Shown: positions 54,763 through 63,980, numbered from the stretch's first letter. The stretch: DNA of 64,000 nucleotides from Phaeobacter sp. HF9A (GCF_011806385.1 NZ_JAATOX010000003.1:1-64000), one strand, 5' to 3'. The notes: generated from the letters alone by a model not told the origin. A program made the numbers and translations.

Positions 54763-55987
54763 GGTTTTCAACCTCCACAGTAAACCATCCAAATCCGACA
54801 GAGGAACCATGCCCAAGCTCAAGCCCCTCAGCTTTGAGGTTGGAAAGCAGCTGGTCGACAAGTTTCGGAGACTCGGGCGTCCCAATGAAATGCCGGGGAA
54901 CTCGTAGGTCGACCTTGAACTCCGGCTGCCAGGCTGCGCTGCGAACAAACAATGCTGTATCTCGCGCCGCGCCAGTCAGGCGATCAATACTATTGCTGCT
55001 GAGTGTGATCGGTTTGCCGGGATTGGTACAGCTGACAGCGCCGATTTGCAGGGCGGCCTTGCGGCCCGCCACACCAAACAATTGTTCGATCTCGCTCAGG
55101 CCGTCCAGTAAGGTGTCGCGATCCCTTGCGATATTTGGTTGATCACACGGTTCGGACGCTCTGTTTCGTGAGCGTTCTGCCAACCAGCGGGCCCTGGATC
55201 TGAGCGCCCCGGCAATGCTTGATTGCATGAGCTCAGGTTCATCCTTCGCGGTTTTCCGTCCGGTTAGCGTGTTGCCATGGGTGTCTCCGACAGACATGTA
55301 GGGGCCATCACACCGCAAATGTAGCGTGAGCCTGGTATGGTTGTCAGAACTAAAGGCGTACCGGTCCATTTCGGTCAAGAGACCTGTGATGTCGCACGAC
55401 GTTTGCTTTAACGGTCCGTCGGCGTTGGCGGCGAGCTGGCGAATCTCTATGCTCTCGCGGCATAAAAAAACCTGGCCAAATCCTTTAGATGATCCGCCGC
55501 CGATCTGAATGCCTTGTTCCAGAACCGCGAGAACAGGAGCGAGTGCCTCAATCTCGGCGCCAAAGTAGTCGGCGCGGAAAATGTACTCAGCGCCGCCCGC
55601 GATTTCATCACGGTTGAAGAGCTTATTTTCTTGCGATGCACCTGTCGCAGGGTCCAAGGCAACATGAGTGACGGTGCGAACCTGTTTGACCGAACCACCC
55701 ATAACGCAGTGATCTATCCAAAGCGTCGCAACATTGCCAACGCCACGTTCATGCTCGCTTCCCTGTCCAAAAAGAGTGCATGTTGCTGGTTCGTCAAGAT
55801 CGACGAGTGCGCGGCGCAATGCTCCCTTGAGCGAGGATGCAGGTATTATCGGTTGACCGTCGTGCCACCTGACAATCGTAGATACTTCGTGGCCCTCGTC
55901 ATCCAGTCGGCGGTCGGCGCCACTGACGAACAGATCTGATTTGGCGATAAGGATCGCTTGAACGGCAACGCGGTTTCCGAAGATCAT
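54755..55987 (-). CDS. Double Cas7 (Csm3-like) RAMP fusion
   Basis: This 410-residue protein contains two RAMP units. The first has PIIPASSLKGALRRAL at about 46-61 and the G-rich loop GGGSSKGFGQVFL. The second has SIAGALRSRARWLAE, LFGVAGRKA and the loop GHGSSVGFGWFTVEV. This matches the Cas7-2x subunit of III-D2 complexes. It is translationally coupled by ATGA to the gene before it. Csm3-type subunits cut target RNA with a backbone-proximal Asp; which Asp acts here is unclear. Confidence 0.82.
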   Translation of the reverse strand: MIFGNRVAVQAILIAKSDLFVSGADRRLDDEGHEVSTIVRWHDGQPIIPASSLKGALRRALVDLDEPATCTLFGQGSEHERGVGNVATLWIDHCVMGGSVKQVRTVTHVALDPATGASQENKLFNRDEIAGGAEYIFRADYFGAEIEALAPVLAVLEQGIQIGGGSSKGFGQVFLCRESIEIRQLAANADGPLKQTSCDITGLLTEMDRYAFSSDNHTRLTLHLRCDGPYMSVGDTHGNTLTGRKTAKDEPELMQSSIAGALRSRARWLAERSRNRASEPCDQPNIARDRDTLLDGLSEIEQLFGVAGRKAALQIGAVSCTNPGKPITLSSNSIDRLTGAARDTALFVRSAAWQPEFKVDLRVPRHFIGTPESPKLVDQLLSNLKAEGLELGHGSSVGFGWFTVEVENHG

Positions 55988-57738
55988 AGTTTTAGCCCCT
56001 TGCTCACTAGGGCATGGTCGAAGTCGAACGACACCTGGCCGAACCCGTTTTCTCGAAGGAAGGGAAATTCACGCCAGTCGCGGCTCATACAAGATGCAGG
56101 CGGCAAACCATGTTGAAGGATATCGGCAAGCTGAGGCCTATCGACGACTTTCAGACGAAACACTGAGCCGGGCGAGGTCATAATCCAAGGGATATATCCC
56201 TTGGGATTGGCGCGATAGCGCAGCGCCAAATAGCCGCCTTTGATATGCTGGCGTGCATAAAAGCGTTCAAGTTGCAGGCCATGCTCTTCAAAATAACTCT
56301 GGTATAGCTCCTCGGTAGACGTATTGGAGGCTTTGTCTGGGGCAAACAAGCAGGCTTCGGTTTCGAGGCACAAGTTCACATGTTCAGACGTTGGTGTGAT
56401 TGGTGCTTCGTCCTCCGTAGCGAGGCCGCGAAGTACTGCGCCGGTTTTCCCAAATCCAGGAATCCCCTGATCGAGCATGGCGAGGATCTCGGATAGGGGG
56501 GTGGTTACCGATGGTGGGCGAATGAAGCCGCGCCAATACAGGCCATCAGTTGGAACGACGGCCATTTGCGAGAACAGTTGGCCCGTGCCCTCAGCCCCTT
56601 CCAGTCCCGGAACGTAGGCCGAGGTCAGTGTTTCAGACGCAATACGCGTACGGGTGCGACCACTATATCGAATTGCCGGATCGTTTTCCCATTCCGTGCC
56701 AAGTGTTCGTGCAAGTGCGGCGCGTACGTCACTCTCCTCGTTCTTCCAGTCGGTTTGATATTTATGATGGCCAGTGCGTTCGTCGCCAGCAAGGCTGCAA
56801 TAAAGTGATCCCTCGCAAGCAGAAAGTGAGAGAGGAAGAGATCTTCTGCCGTTTGGCTGCGCATGGCTAATCATCATCATTGAGAGGAATTCAGTGGCTT
56901 CAATGCCGGCAGCAGATAATGACCGAGCCAGAGTTCCTTTAATCGCACCGCCAGGTAAAATAGCAGAACCGAAGTACATATTTTGCCCATGGCGCTCAGC
57001 ATCGACAATGAAGGGCCGATCAACGAAATAATCCATGCGCAATCTATGAAGCGGCTTAGCAGCCTTCGCTGGTATGCGTTTTACCTTCTCAAGGCCAAAG
57101 GGCTGCGGGGCACCTACCTCAAGCTTAGCCACCCTGCCGAAGCCGACGCTTTTCATTCCGCCCATTGCAAATATCCGTAGTGCTGCACTGGCAATCAGAT
57201 TTCGAGCTTCTTTCTCGCCAAGGTTTTTAGCACTGGGAATACTGCCGGGAGCGAAAAGCACGTCGCCGTGAAAGGCGACTTCCTGACCGAAGTCGAATGG
57301 GCATTCAATGAACTGAAGCGCTCCTTCCTGAGCGGTCCCTAGTTCAGAATCGATGGCAACGCGTACGGTGCGTTTGGGTGCGGTATTGTCGGCGTCGTTG
57401 GCAGAGGGGGCTGATTGGAAATCAGGAAAGATGAGGGCCGCCCTTTCAGGTTCATTGTCGACCTGCCATTTCGGGGCGGGCGCCCCGGTTCTTCTATTGC
57501 CAGACGGGGTGCCAAAAAGCTCTGCGACATCGTCGTCGTTCAGGATCCGTTCGTGACATAGCTGCTGTGCAGCGGCTAGGAAATTTCCTTTGACCAGCGA
57601 TGCAGGCAAAACAAAGCGCTCTCCGCTTGCGTCGCGCGCTAGGACCGCATCAAAGCCAGGGCCAGCCGCCGTGTCGCCTGGTGTAAACCATGGTGCGCGT
57701 AAGATAATCGTCGTGGGGATGCGCCAACAATAACTCAT
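55984..57738 (-). CDS. Fused RAMP subunit (candidate Cas7-Cas5-Cas11)
   Basis: This 584-residue protein starts with a Cas7-like unit (WFTPGDTAAGPGFDAV, LPASLVKGNFLAAAQQL, G-rich loop GGMKSVGFGRVAKLEV to about residue 215). A second RAMP-like unit follows (DRPFIVDAERHGQ, AILPGGAIKGTLARSLS, GIPGFGKTGAVLRGL), then a C-terminal region of about 130 residues. In III-D2 systems the gene next to cas10 encodes a Cas7-Cas5-Cas11 fusion, and this protein is the candidate. A Csx10-like Cas5 role is the alternative. It overlaps cas10 by 4 bp. Confidence 0.72.
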   Translation of the reverse strand: MSYCWRIPTTIILRAPWFTPGDTAAGPGFDAVLARDASGERFVLPASLVKGNFLAAAQQLCHERILNDDDVAELFGTPSGNRRTGAPAPKWQVDNEPERAALIFPDFQSAPSANDADNTAPKRTVRVAIDSELGTAQEGALQFIECPFDFGQEVAFHGDVLFAPGSIPSAKNLGEKEARNLIASAALRIFAMGGMKSVGFGRVAKLEVGAPQPFGLEKVKRIPAKAAKPLHRLRMDYFVDRPFIVDAERHGQNMYFGSAILPGGAIKGTLARSLSAAGIEATEFLSMMMISHAQPNGRRSLPLSLSACEGSLYCSLAGDERTGHHKYQTDWKNEESDVRAALARTLGTEWENDPAIRYSGRTRTRIASETLTSAYVPGLEGAEGTGQLFSQMAVVPTDGLYWRGFIRPPSVTTPLSEILAMLDQGIPGFGKTGAVLRGLATEDEAPITPTSEHVNLCLETEACLFAPDKASNTSTEELYQSYFEEHGLQLERFYARQHIKGGYLALRYRANPKGYIPWIMTSPGSVFRLKVVDRPQLADILQHGLPPASCMSRDWREFPFLRENGFGQVSFDFDHALVSKGLKL

Positions 57739-59606
57739 GTAAGGTGTGCCCTTGGTTGAATATAATCCAGCAGCAGGGCAATTTGGGCAAACTTTACCAG
57801 TGGCCGCGCCGTATGTTCTGGGAATAAGCCATCCTTGATGGCGTTGAGCTCCACGTCGGGTATGGCTGGCGCTGTTCTGTCTATATCGGCCAATATTTTC
57901 TCAACAATGTCGGTATTGTTGGCATTCACGCGAGCGATGTTTTGACAATATTTGTAGTAGATCTGATGCAGACCCGATCGGCGCAGGCCAGAGAGCATTT
58001 TTTCAACCACACCAGGGAGTGCGCAGGCTTCCTCTGCGCCAAGACAGAAGGCCTTGGTCTCCACGACGCCACCAAGCCAATCTGCGCGGAATTGATCTGG
58101 CAAGAAATGGATGCGGTCAACGCCTTCATAGGCAATGGCCTGCCAGGCCGCATTCGGCTTGGCTTCCTTTGCGTGATCCGCGAGCTGTTCAGCGGCGGCC
58201 TTGAGGTCGCGGATCGGTGCGTTGTGGGGACCAAATGCCAAACCAGTCGCAAACGTCAGCTCTTCCCCGTCCGGCGTTTGCCACTTTTTCACGGCCGCGT
58301 GTATTTCCTGCGCGAGTTCCCAGCCCTTCCACGCCGGGAGGACGAAGGTAAATTCATCCCCGCCCCAAAGTAGTGTTTCAAACCGCGCGAGCGCCCCGCT
58401 TGCATCGCGCATCTCTTTGTCGGCGCGGATCCAGGTCAGAATCTGCGCCAACAGGCCCGCCTTCAGGATGTCCAAATAATTGGAAAGGGCGCGATATTCC
58501 TCCATGTCGCGGACATTTAGTCTGAGTTTACCGAAGGAGTTTCCGTCCATATTGAGAACGCATATGTTCGAGCGGAGGCTGATCGGCAGCCCGGGCGGTG
58601 GCGCGTGAACGAGGTCCTGAAAGTCGCTCGCAAAGCGCAACGGCTCCGCCTTTGCACTCTCCGTTGCTTGTTCAATCTGCTCCAGGGCCGCTTTGACGGC
58701 AGGCAAGGTTCGCCAATCCTCCCGCAGCGATGTTGCCGCGACGCGTGCATGTTCGAGGACGTCACCATAAAATTTCGGCTTCTCTCGGGTGCCAACGATC
58801 CGGCGGCGCTTTGCTGTTATGGAGGTGGGGCGGCCCTTTTCAGAGTGTTTGGCATCCGCTGCGTGGAGGCCAGTATAGGCGCATACGACGCTCTCTGTCC
58901 GGTGGCCGTTCAACTCGGTCGTTAGCGCGGGAACGATGCAGGAAAGACGCTGTAGCTGCGAACGGCCGAGCGCTGTGTCAAGGGCGGCTATAATCGCGCG
59001 AGGAGACGTTTGTTTCGGGCCGGTGGGGCAATGCCATGCGACGTTGAACAGCATGAGGTCAAAGGGCCAGTCTTGCTGCGGGCTGCTCAAAAAGCCCCGC
59101 ACGGCGTCGCAGATCGCCTCGCATTGCGCCGGATCCAGCGAAGGTGCGCGCGCATTCTGGTCACCACATTTATACAGAATCTGGCCCGCAATATTCTCGA
59201 CATCCGCCTCCCCGCCCAACATCAGCGTTGATATGACGGATCGCGCCGCGTCGCGAAGGGAGGCATCTGACAGGGCGTGCTTTGCCGTCTCGGCGGCCTG
59301 CTGAAGCGCCTTGTTCCATTTCGCCTTTTTGATGCTCTTTGGTGGCTTGATGGCCTGCCCCTTTATCGTCAGCTCTGTGCGTTCCTCCCTTTTGCTGGCG
59401 GACCACAGTAATTCAGAGGCAGAGGACTGGATCCAGCGAAAATCAAACGCGGGAAAGGCGGACGCCAGATGATCCTGCAATTTAGCGGGCGCCGCCAAAA
59501 GCGTCAGAGAGGCCCCGCGCGTGATTGACAAATCACCGGTGTCATACACAGTCTGGCCAAACGCATAAGGGGCACATTTGAAATAGGTGAGACCAAGTTT
59601 CTCCAT
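57735..59606 (-). CDS. cas10: Cas10-like type III signature subunit lacking an HD domain
   Basis: This 623-residue protein has two palm elements: LNMDGNSFGKL (Asp354) and WGGDEFTFVLP (415-425). The conserved GGDD of Cas10 cyclases reads GGDE here, literally the GGDEF string of diguanylate cyclases. No N-terminal HD nuclease motif is visible, as usual in subtype III-D. The ATG at 59606 lies 6 bp after GAGGAG, so the longer reading from 59636 is rejected. It heads a tightly overlapping operon. Whether it makes cyclic oligoadenylate or another messenger is open. Confidence 0.85.
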   Translation of the reverse strand: MEKLGLTYFKCAPYAFGQTVYDTGDLSITRGASLTLLAAPAKLQDHLASAFPAFDFRWIQSSASELLWSASKREERTELTIKGQAIKPPKSIKKAKWNKALQQAAETAKHALSDASLRDAARSVISTLMLGGEADVENIAGQILYKCGDQNARAPSLDPAQCEAICDAVRGFLSSPQQDWPFDLMLFNVAWHCPTGPKQTSPRAIIAALDTALGRSQLQRLSCIVPALTTELNGHRTESVVCAYTGLHAADAKHSEKGRPTSITAKRRRIVGTREKPKFYGDVLEHARVAATSLREDWRTLPAVKAALEQIEQATESAKAEPLRFASDFQDLVHAPPPGLPISLRSNICVLNMDGNSFGKLRLNVRDMEEYRALSNYLDILKAGLLAQILTWIRADKEMRDASGALARFETLLWGGDEFTFVLPAWKGWELAQEIHAAVKKWQTPDGEELTFATGLAFGPHNAPIRDLKAAAEQLADHAKEAKPNAAWQAIAYEGVDRIHFLPDQFRADWLGGVVETKAFCLGAEEACALPGVVEKMLSGLRRSGLHQIYYKYCQNIARVNANNTDIVEKILADIDRTAPAIPDVELNAIKDGLFPEHTARPLVKFAQIALLLDYIQPRAHLT

Positions 59607-59639
59607 AAAAATCTCCTCAATCAATGCATCCAGCATTGC

Positions 59640-59907
59640 CTAGCTCTTTCGTGTGAGCAAGAAATAATACTGAGGTGCCGAGATTTTACCGCCCGCTGAG
59701 AGAGGAAAGGGGCGCCAGATCTGCGAAGTAAGGCGCCGAACTTTTGAATTCACCTTCAGAAATGGCGTAGAGAATTGATAATAAATACAAATATAGCCTT
59801 TGATCACAATTTTTATCAAAAATTGGCGCAGGTTTCCTGTATTCGGGCTGCTTGCAATCGGAATGCGGGAAAATTTCATATTGATTTGAGTGCACTCCGG
59901 CGGGTAA
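59640..59907. promoter_or_regulatory. Leader of CRISPR array 1 and divergent cas10 promoter region
   Basis: This 268-bp AT-rich gap lies between the cas10 start (leftward) and the first repeat of array 1 (rightward). It contains an inverted repeat TTTGAT-N10-ATCAAA at 59799-59820 and several A/T tracts. The intact first repeat lies on this side and the decayed repeat at the far end, so this is the leader where new spacers should enter. Confidence 0.7.
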
Positions 59908-60299
59908 GGTGAGATCACCTGTCCGCACGAAGGCGGATTGAAACGCAGCCCAATGAGCTGCACTATTTTAGCGGCTAGGGTGAGATCACCTGTCCGCACG
60001 AAGGCGGATTGAAACATATCTCCTTATGTCTACCAAAAACCGAAAGCATGGAGGTGAGATCACCTGTCCGCACGAAGGCGGATTGAAACGGCCAGCTCGC
60101 GTTGGATCTGTTCCTCCTCTGGGTGAGATCACCTGTCCGCACGAAGGCGGATTGAAACCCCATGAGCCCGAAGGCCATGGCCATTGCCGCGAAGGTGAGA
60201 TCACCTGTCCGCACGAAGGCGGATTGAAACAACGTCACTTCAACCCCCTGATCCAAAATGTAGGTGAGATCACCTGTCCGCACGAAGGCGGCTTTCCGA
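59908..60299 (+). CRISPR. CRISPR array 1: six 37-bp repeats, five spacers
   Basis: Repeats start at 59908, 59979, 60053, 60122, 60194 and 60263. Each begins GGTGAGATCACCTG, holds a TCCGC-ACGAAG-GCGGA stem-loop and ends GGATTGAAAC. The last repeat decays after 60291 (GCTTTCC instead of GATTGAAAC), which marks the distal end. Spacers are 34, 37, 32, 35 and 32 bp. ATTGAAAC at the 3' end would become the crRNA 5' tag after Cas6 cleavage. It is transcribed rightward, convergent with cas2. Confidence 0.97.
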
Positions 60300-60342
60300 T
60301 GGGGTCTTTGGTCTTGCGTATCCCGCGCACCGGCAGGGCGGG

Positions 60343-60633
60343 TCAGAAAAGCCAGTAGCCCTCGTCGCTTTCAAACGGTGCGGCGTCGCCGAACACCCGG
60401 CTGCGCCGCTCCCCGTCATGGCCGATCACGTAAAGCCGCAGGCTGTCGCCCTCGCCAAGATGCGCCGCCAACTGCTGGCACAGCGCCTCCGCCGTCTGGC
60501 GACTCATCCGTGTTTCAAACACCGAGTACTGAACCCGCGTCGCCGCATCCTCCAACAGGCGGGCGATTTTGCGGCGCCGTTTGTTTGATGACACATCGTA
60601 GCTGAAGACGGTCAGCATCTCTCCGCGAGGCAT
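60343..60633 (-). CDS. cas2: Cas2
   Basis: This 96-residue adaptation protein has the ferredoxin-like fold start LTVFSYDVSSNKRRRKIARLLED and SVFETRMS in the second strand. It forms the integrase with Cas1. The ATG at 60633 follows GGAGG at good distance and lies 2 bp after the RT-Cas1 stop, so the two are cotranscribed. Confidence 0.93.
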   Translation of the reverse strand: MPRGEMLTVFSYDVSSNKRRRKIARLLEDAATRVQYSVFETRMSRQTAEALCQQLAAHLGEGDSLRLYVIGHDGERRSRVFGDAAPFESDEGYWLF

Positions 60634-60635
60634 GG

Positions 60636-62615
60636 TCAGGCCTCCATCAGGTAGGGGGCAAAACGGTTCGGCTCGCCGGCGCGCAGGGCCTTGGCGAAGT
60701 CCTGCGCCTGCCGCTTCATCATCGGGCGCCAGGCCAGTTTGATCTTGCGCCCCGGCGCAGTGACCTGACGGGCGACGGCGGCCTCATAGCCCGCGATCAG
60801 CGCGCGCCTGCCAGCGCTGGTTATGCGCATGCCGGTCTCTGTCGGGGTGAACATCTCGGGGCGCAATCTGCGGGCGTTGAAGAGAAACGCCGCTTGTCCT
60901 TCGGTCAATGGGGCGCGGAATGGCTCCATCAGGTCATAGACGCAGCCTTCGGACCGGTCGCGGGGGCGGTGCAGAATGCCAAAGCCGGGGTGCAGCCCGG
61001 CCGCAAGGACCGCAGCGCGGATGTCCCGCTCCAGGATTGCCGAGAGGTAGTTAATCGCGGAGTTCAGCGGATCCTGCGCCGGCCTCTGGCGTCGAAAAGG
61101 TGTGGTCGCACCTTCGGTGAGCCGCCCGAGGGCGGGCCAATATTCGGCCGCGCAGACGCCTTCAATGCCACGGATCGCCGCGACGTCATGCAGATGCGGC
61201 AGTTTGCGCAGGTGGCGTTGCATGCGTGCCAGCGTGGCAGTGACCTCTGCATCTTCGCGGGTCCGGTTGAGGCGAAAGAGCTGCGTGCGCTGGTTGCGAA
61301 TGCGTGCATCGACCAATGCGCGCGCAACATTGGCTGATGCGGCGGCGTCCAGGGTTACCGCAGCCTGCGCGAGCTGCAATTCCGCCGCATCTCCGGGTGA
61401 GGCCGTCAGTATCCCCAATGTCTCGCCCTGCGCGTTCACAAAGGCGAGATCCGTATCGGTCGCCAAGGCATGCTCGATGGCGGCACTGTCTGCATCTGTG
61501 CCGGGGCCAAGCTCGATCCGGTCGACCCGCGTGTGGGCGATCGCGGCCAGCTCCTTGCCATCACCGTTTTCGACCGAAAAGGAGAGGTTGCGCAGAGACA
61601 GACGCCGCCCGCGCTCGGTCAGATACAAGACCCGGGCCCCTCGGTCGTATCCTGCGCGCCCGTCCTTTGCCACCTGTTCGGCAGTCTGCAAATCCTGCTC
61701 CGCGACCTGTCGCAGCAGCCCGACCAAATCCTCTTCGGGGTCGTTGACCTGCGGCAGGGTGAAGGAGCGCACAAAAAGCTGGCCTAGAAATGCAAAGCCA
61801 CGGTCGAAATCCCGAACCCGTGTGCCATCCGCATGCAGATCAAGGCCCAGTTCGGCCAGGAGCGCCTCTACCTCTTCGAGCGCGGCCTCGGCGCTCGCGC
61901 GTTTTTTGCAGAGCACGACAAAATCATCGGCGAAGCGAATTATGCGGACACCGCGACCGTGGATTTCTTCGTCGAGCTCGTCGAGATACAGATTGGCCAA
62001 TAGCGGTGACAGGGCGGACCCCTGCGCCAGTCCTCGCCCCATGATGCCACTTTCCTGGCCTTGATGTTCCAGGATCAGGGCGATCAGATCAATGATCGGC
62101 TCCGCGCCGGGCTCTCTCTCAAGCGCGGCTTCGAGTTTTTTCAGCAGGGTTTCGTGCCGAACGGCGTCAAAGAAGCCTACGATATCCGCCTCGATCACAT
62201 GCCAATATCCCGCGTCCCGCAGGTCTGCCACGGCCGCAACGGCCTGTTTTACCGAACGTCCGGGGCGATAGGCAAAGCTGCCTGCCTCGAACTGAGGGTC
62301 GAGCACCGGTGACAGCACCTGAGAGAGCGCCGTGTGGACCACCCGGTCGGACACGCTGGGAATGCGCAGGCGGCGATGGCCGCCCTTCGTCTTGGGGATG
62401 TCAACCGTGCGATAGGGCAGCGGACGCCAGCTGCCATCACCCAGGTCGGCGGACAATTGGGTCAGGCGACGACCTGCTCCAGACTGAAACTGCACCAGCG
62501 ACATCCCATCGCCGCCCGCCGCGCCGCTGTTGCTGCGAACCTTCTCCCAGGCGCGATCAAGCTGCGGCAGCGACAGAAGTCTTTGCCAAAGGTCCGAAAG
62601 GCGCGCTACCGTCAT
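60636..62615 (-). CDS. cas1: Reverse transcriptase-Cas1 fusion
   Basis: This 659-residue fusion has a group II intron-type reverse transcriptase at about residues 20-290: IPKTKGGHRRLRIPS, EADIVGFFD, GLAQGSALSPLLANLYLD, and FADD at 228-231. A Cas1 domain covers about 330-659, with Glu485 (GIEG) or Glu491 (AAEYW), His542 (GLHPGFGILHR) and Asp561/Glu564 (VYDLMEPFR). All expected catalytic residues are present, so both activities are probably intact. No N-terminal Cas6 is fused; Cas6 is encoded separately at 63132. RT-Cas1 proteins are known to allow spacer uptake from RNA. The ATG at 62615 follows GGAG. Confidence 0.95.
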   Translation of the reverse strand: MTVARLSDLWQRLLSLPQLDRAWEKVRSNSGAAGGDGMSLVQFQSGAGRRLTQLSADLGDGSWRPLPYRTVDIPKTKGGHRRLRIPSVSDRVVHTALSQVLSPVLDPQFEAGSFAYRPGRSVKQAVAAVADLRDAGYWHVIEADIVGFFDAVRHETLLKKLEAALEREPGAEPIIDLIALILEHQGQESGIMGRGLAQGSALSPLLANLYLDELDEEIHGRGVRIIRFADDFVVLCKKRASAEAALEEVEALLAELGLDLHADGTRVRDFDRGFAFLGQLFVRSFTLPQVNDPEEDLVGLLRQVAEQDLQTAEQVAKDGRAGYDRGARVLYLTERGRRLSLRNLSFSVENGDGKELAAIAHTRVDRIELGPGTDADSAAIEHALATDTDLAFVNAQGETLGILTASPGDAAELQLAQAAVTLDAAASANVARALVDARIRNQRTQLFRLNRTREDAEVTATLARMQRHLRKLPHLHDVAAIRGIEGVCAAEYWPALGRLTEGATTPFRRQRPAQDPLNSAINYLSAILERDIRAAVLAAGLHPGFGILHRPRDRSEGCVYDLMEPFRAPLTEGQAAFLFNARRLRPEMFTPTETGMRITSAGRRALIAGYEAAVARQVTAPGRKIKLAWRPMMKRQAQDFAKALRAGEPNRFAPYLMEA

Positions 62616-62815
62616 AAGCGGCTCCAATCCTGGGTTTTGGGGCGTGGAAAAACTGAATTAGGTTCAGAAATATTACAACGTCATGATATCCATATCAAAA
62701 ATAGAAATATCTTTCAATGAAGAGGTGCGAGTGTTGGCTTGTAGCACTGAAAAAGCACTTTGCTCCGGGAGAGGGAGGGATTTTTTTATTGATTTCCTGC
62801 TGATGCAACACCTAA
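62616..62815. promoter_or_regulatory. Leader of CRISPR array 2 and divergent RT-cas1 promoter region
   Basis: This AT-rich 200-bp gap lies between the leftward RT-cas1 start and the first repeat of array 2. It includes a run of seven T at about 62781-62787, and A/T-rich stretches around 62680-62720. Array 2 decays at its right end, so its leader is here. Its sequence does not obviously resemble leader 1. Confidence 0.65.
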
Positions 62816-63122
62816 GATTGGATCACCTGTCCGCATGAAGGCGGATTGAAACGTGGGCTTTTTGCCCAGCGGATTACCTGGTGATTGGATCACCTGTCCG
62901 CATGAAGGCGGATTGAAACTTCTTCCTTCTCAGATATTCACCTGAGAGACGATTGGATCACCTGTCCGCATGAAGGCGGATTGAAACTACCGCCGGACGA
63001 TACTTTCGCCCTGGACGGAGATTGGATCACCTGTCCGCATGAAGGCGGATTGAAACCCTTTGCTTGTTGGTAGGCGGTGAGGGCGGATTGGATCACCTGT
63101 CCGCATGATGGCATGATGGTGG
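62816..63122 (+). CRISPR. CRISPR array 2: five 37-bp repeats, four spacers
   Basis: Repeats start at 62816, 62883, 62951, 63020 and 63086. They begin GATTGGATCACCTG, carry the stem-loop TCCGC-ATGAAG-GCGGA and end GGATTGAAAC. They differ from the array-1 repeat at four positions (2, 4, 5 and 21), leaving the stem unchanged. The last copy decays after about 63107 with a duplicated GCATGATGG. Spacers are 30, 31, 32 and 29 bp, shorter on average than in array 1. It is transcribed rightward and convergent with cas6. Confidence 0.97.
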
Positions 63123-63131
63123 ATTGGGCTG

Positions 63132-63980
63132 TTAGTGCGGGAGCGCGCCGGGCGAAAGCCGGATGCGGCCCAGCCCCTCTACCGCGTGGCGCCCGATGTG
63201 GCCGCGTTCCGCCAGCAACAGGAGCGGCCACAGCTCCGCGAGTTCTCCGCCAAACAGGATCTGTCCCTTGATGGTCTTATCTCTGCGCTGCTGTGCATGG
63301 CGGTTGGCGCTGCTGTATTGCCCGAGGCGAACATTTGTCATGTCAAAGCGCAGCGCGCGCGTTTGCTGCGCCAGGCGGGCGCCGACCTCTGGATCAAGCA
63401 CAACACCGCACCACCGGCTCAGCCCATCCACCCGCCGCAGCGCTCGCGCCAATATGCTGTGGGGCTGTTCGATGACATTTGTCCCTGTCGCATCCATCGG
63501 CGATAAAAACTCCAGCCGGGCCAGCGTGACCGGATGATGGGTCACGGTAGAAAATCCAGACGCGGCACCGGAATATGTGGATATCTCTCGCTGGACAATT
63601 TGCGGCGGCCCTTCCAGGGCGCGCGCAATTTTGCTCCAGGGCAATATCGTGCGGATCCCCGTAACCAGAGCCTCGAACGCGACCAGGGCCCAGTCGATGG
63701 CCATGCCAAAAATGCGCAAGCTGACCATCAAGTCATCACCGTCGGGCCAAGTCGAGATCACATAGGGTTTGGGCAACCCATCACCGCGCGCACCGCGCAA
63801 TTGCTCGCGGCGAAAGACATCCAGTGCGCAGGGGGGATCCCATGGACAGGCGGCACCAGCTTGCGCTTCCGGCGAGGCCCCGGGACCCAGGGCGCCTAGG
63901 AATGATCGTCGAAGATGAGACCCGATCCTGAGATACGTGTGCCCTGCACCGGGAAGGCGTAATGTCAGCGTTTGATCCAC
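63132..63980 (-). CDS. cas6: Cas6-like pre-crRNA endoribonuclease (5' end may lie outside the window)
   Basis: This is a RAMP-fold protein of at least 282 residues. The N-terminal part YLRIGSHLRRSFLGALG with a nearby CPWDPPCALDVF resembles the stand-alone Cas6 family with a cysteine-bearing insertion. The C-terminal glycine-rich loop is ERGHIGRHAVEGLGRIRL. The only start in the window is a GTG at 63980, but the open frame continues to the window edge, so the true start may be beyond 64000. Its stop codon abuts the decayed end of array 2. It should cut at the base of the shared repeat hairpin of both arrays. Confidence 0.82.
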   Translation of the reverse strand: MDQTLTLRLPGAGHTYLRIGSHLRRSFLGALGPGASPEAQAGAACPWDPPCALDVFRREQLRGARGDGLPKPYVISTWPDGDDLMVSLRIFGMAIDWALVAFEALVTGIRTILPWSKIARALEGPPQIVQREISTYSGAASGFSTVTHHPVTLARLEFLSPMDATGTNVIEQPHSILARALRRVDGLSRWCGVVLDPEVGARLAQQTRALRFDMTNVRLGQYSSANRHAQQRRDKTIKGQILFGGELAELWPLLLLAERGHIGRHAVEGLGRIRLSPGALPH

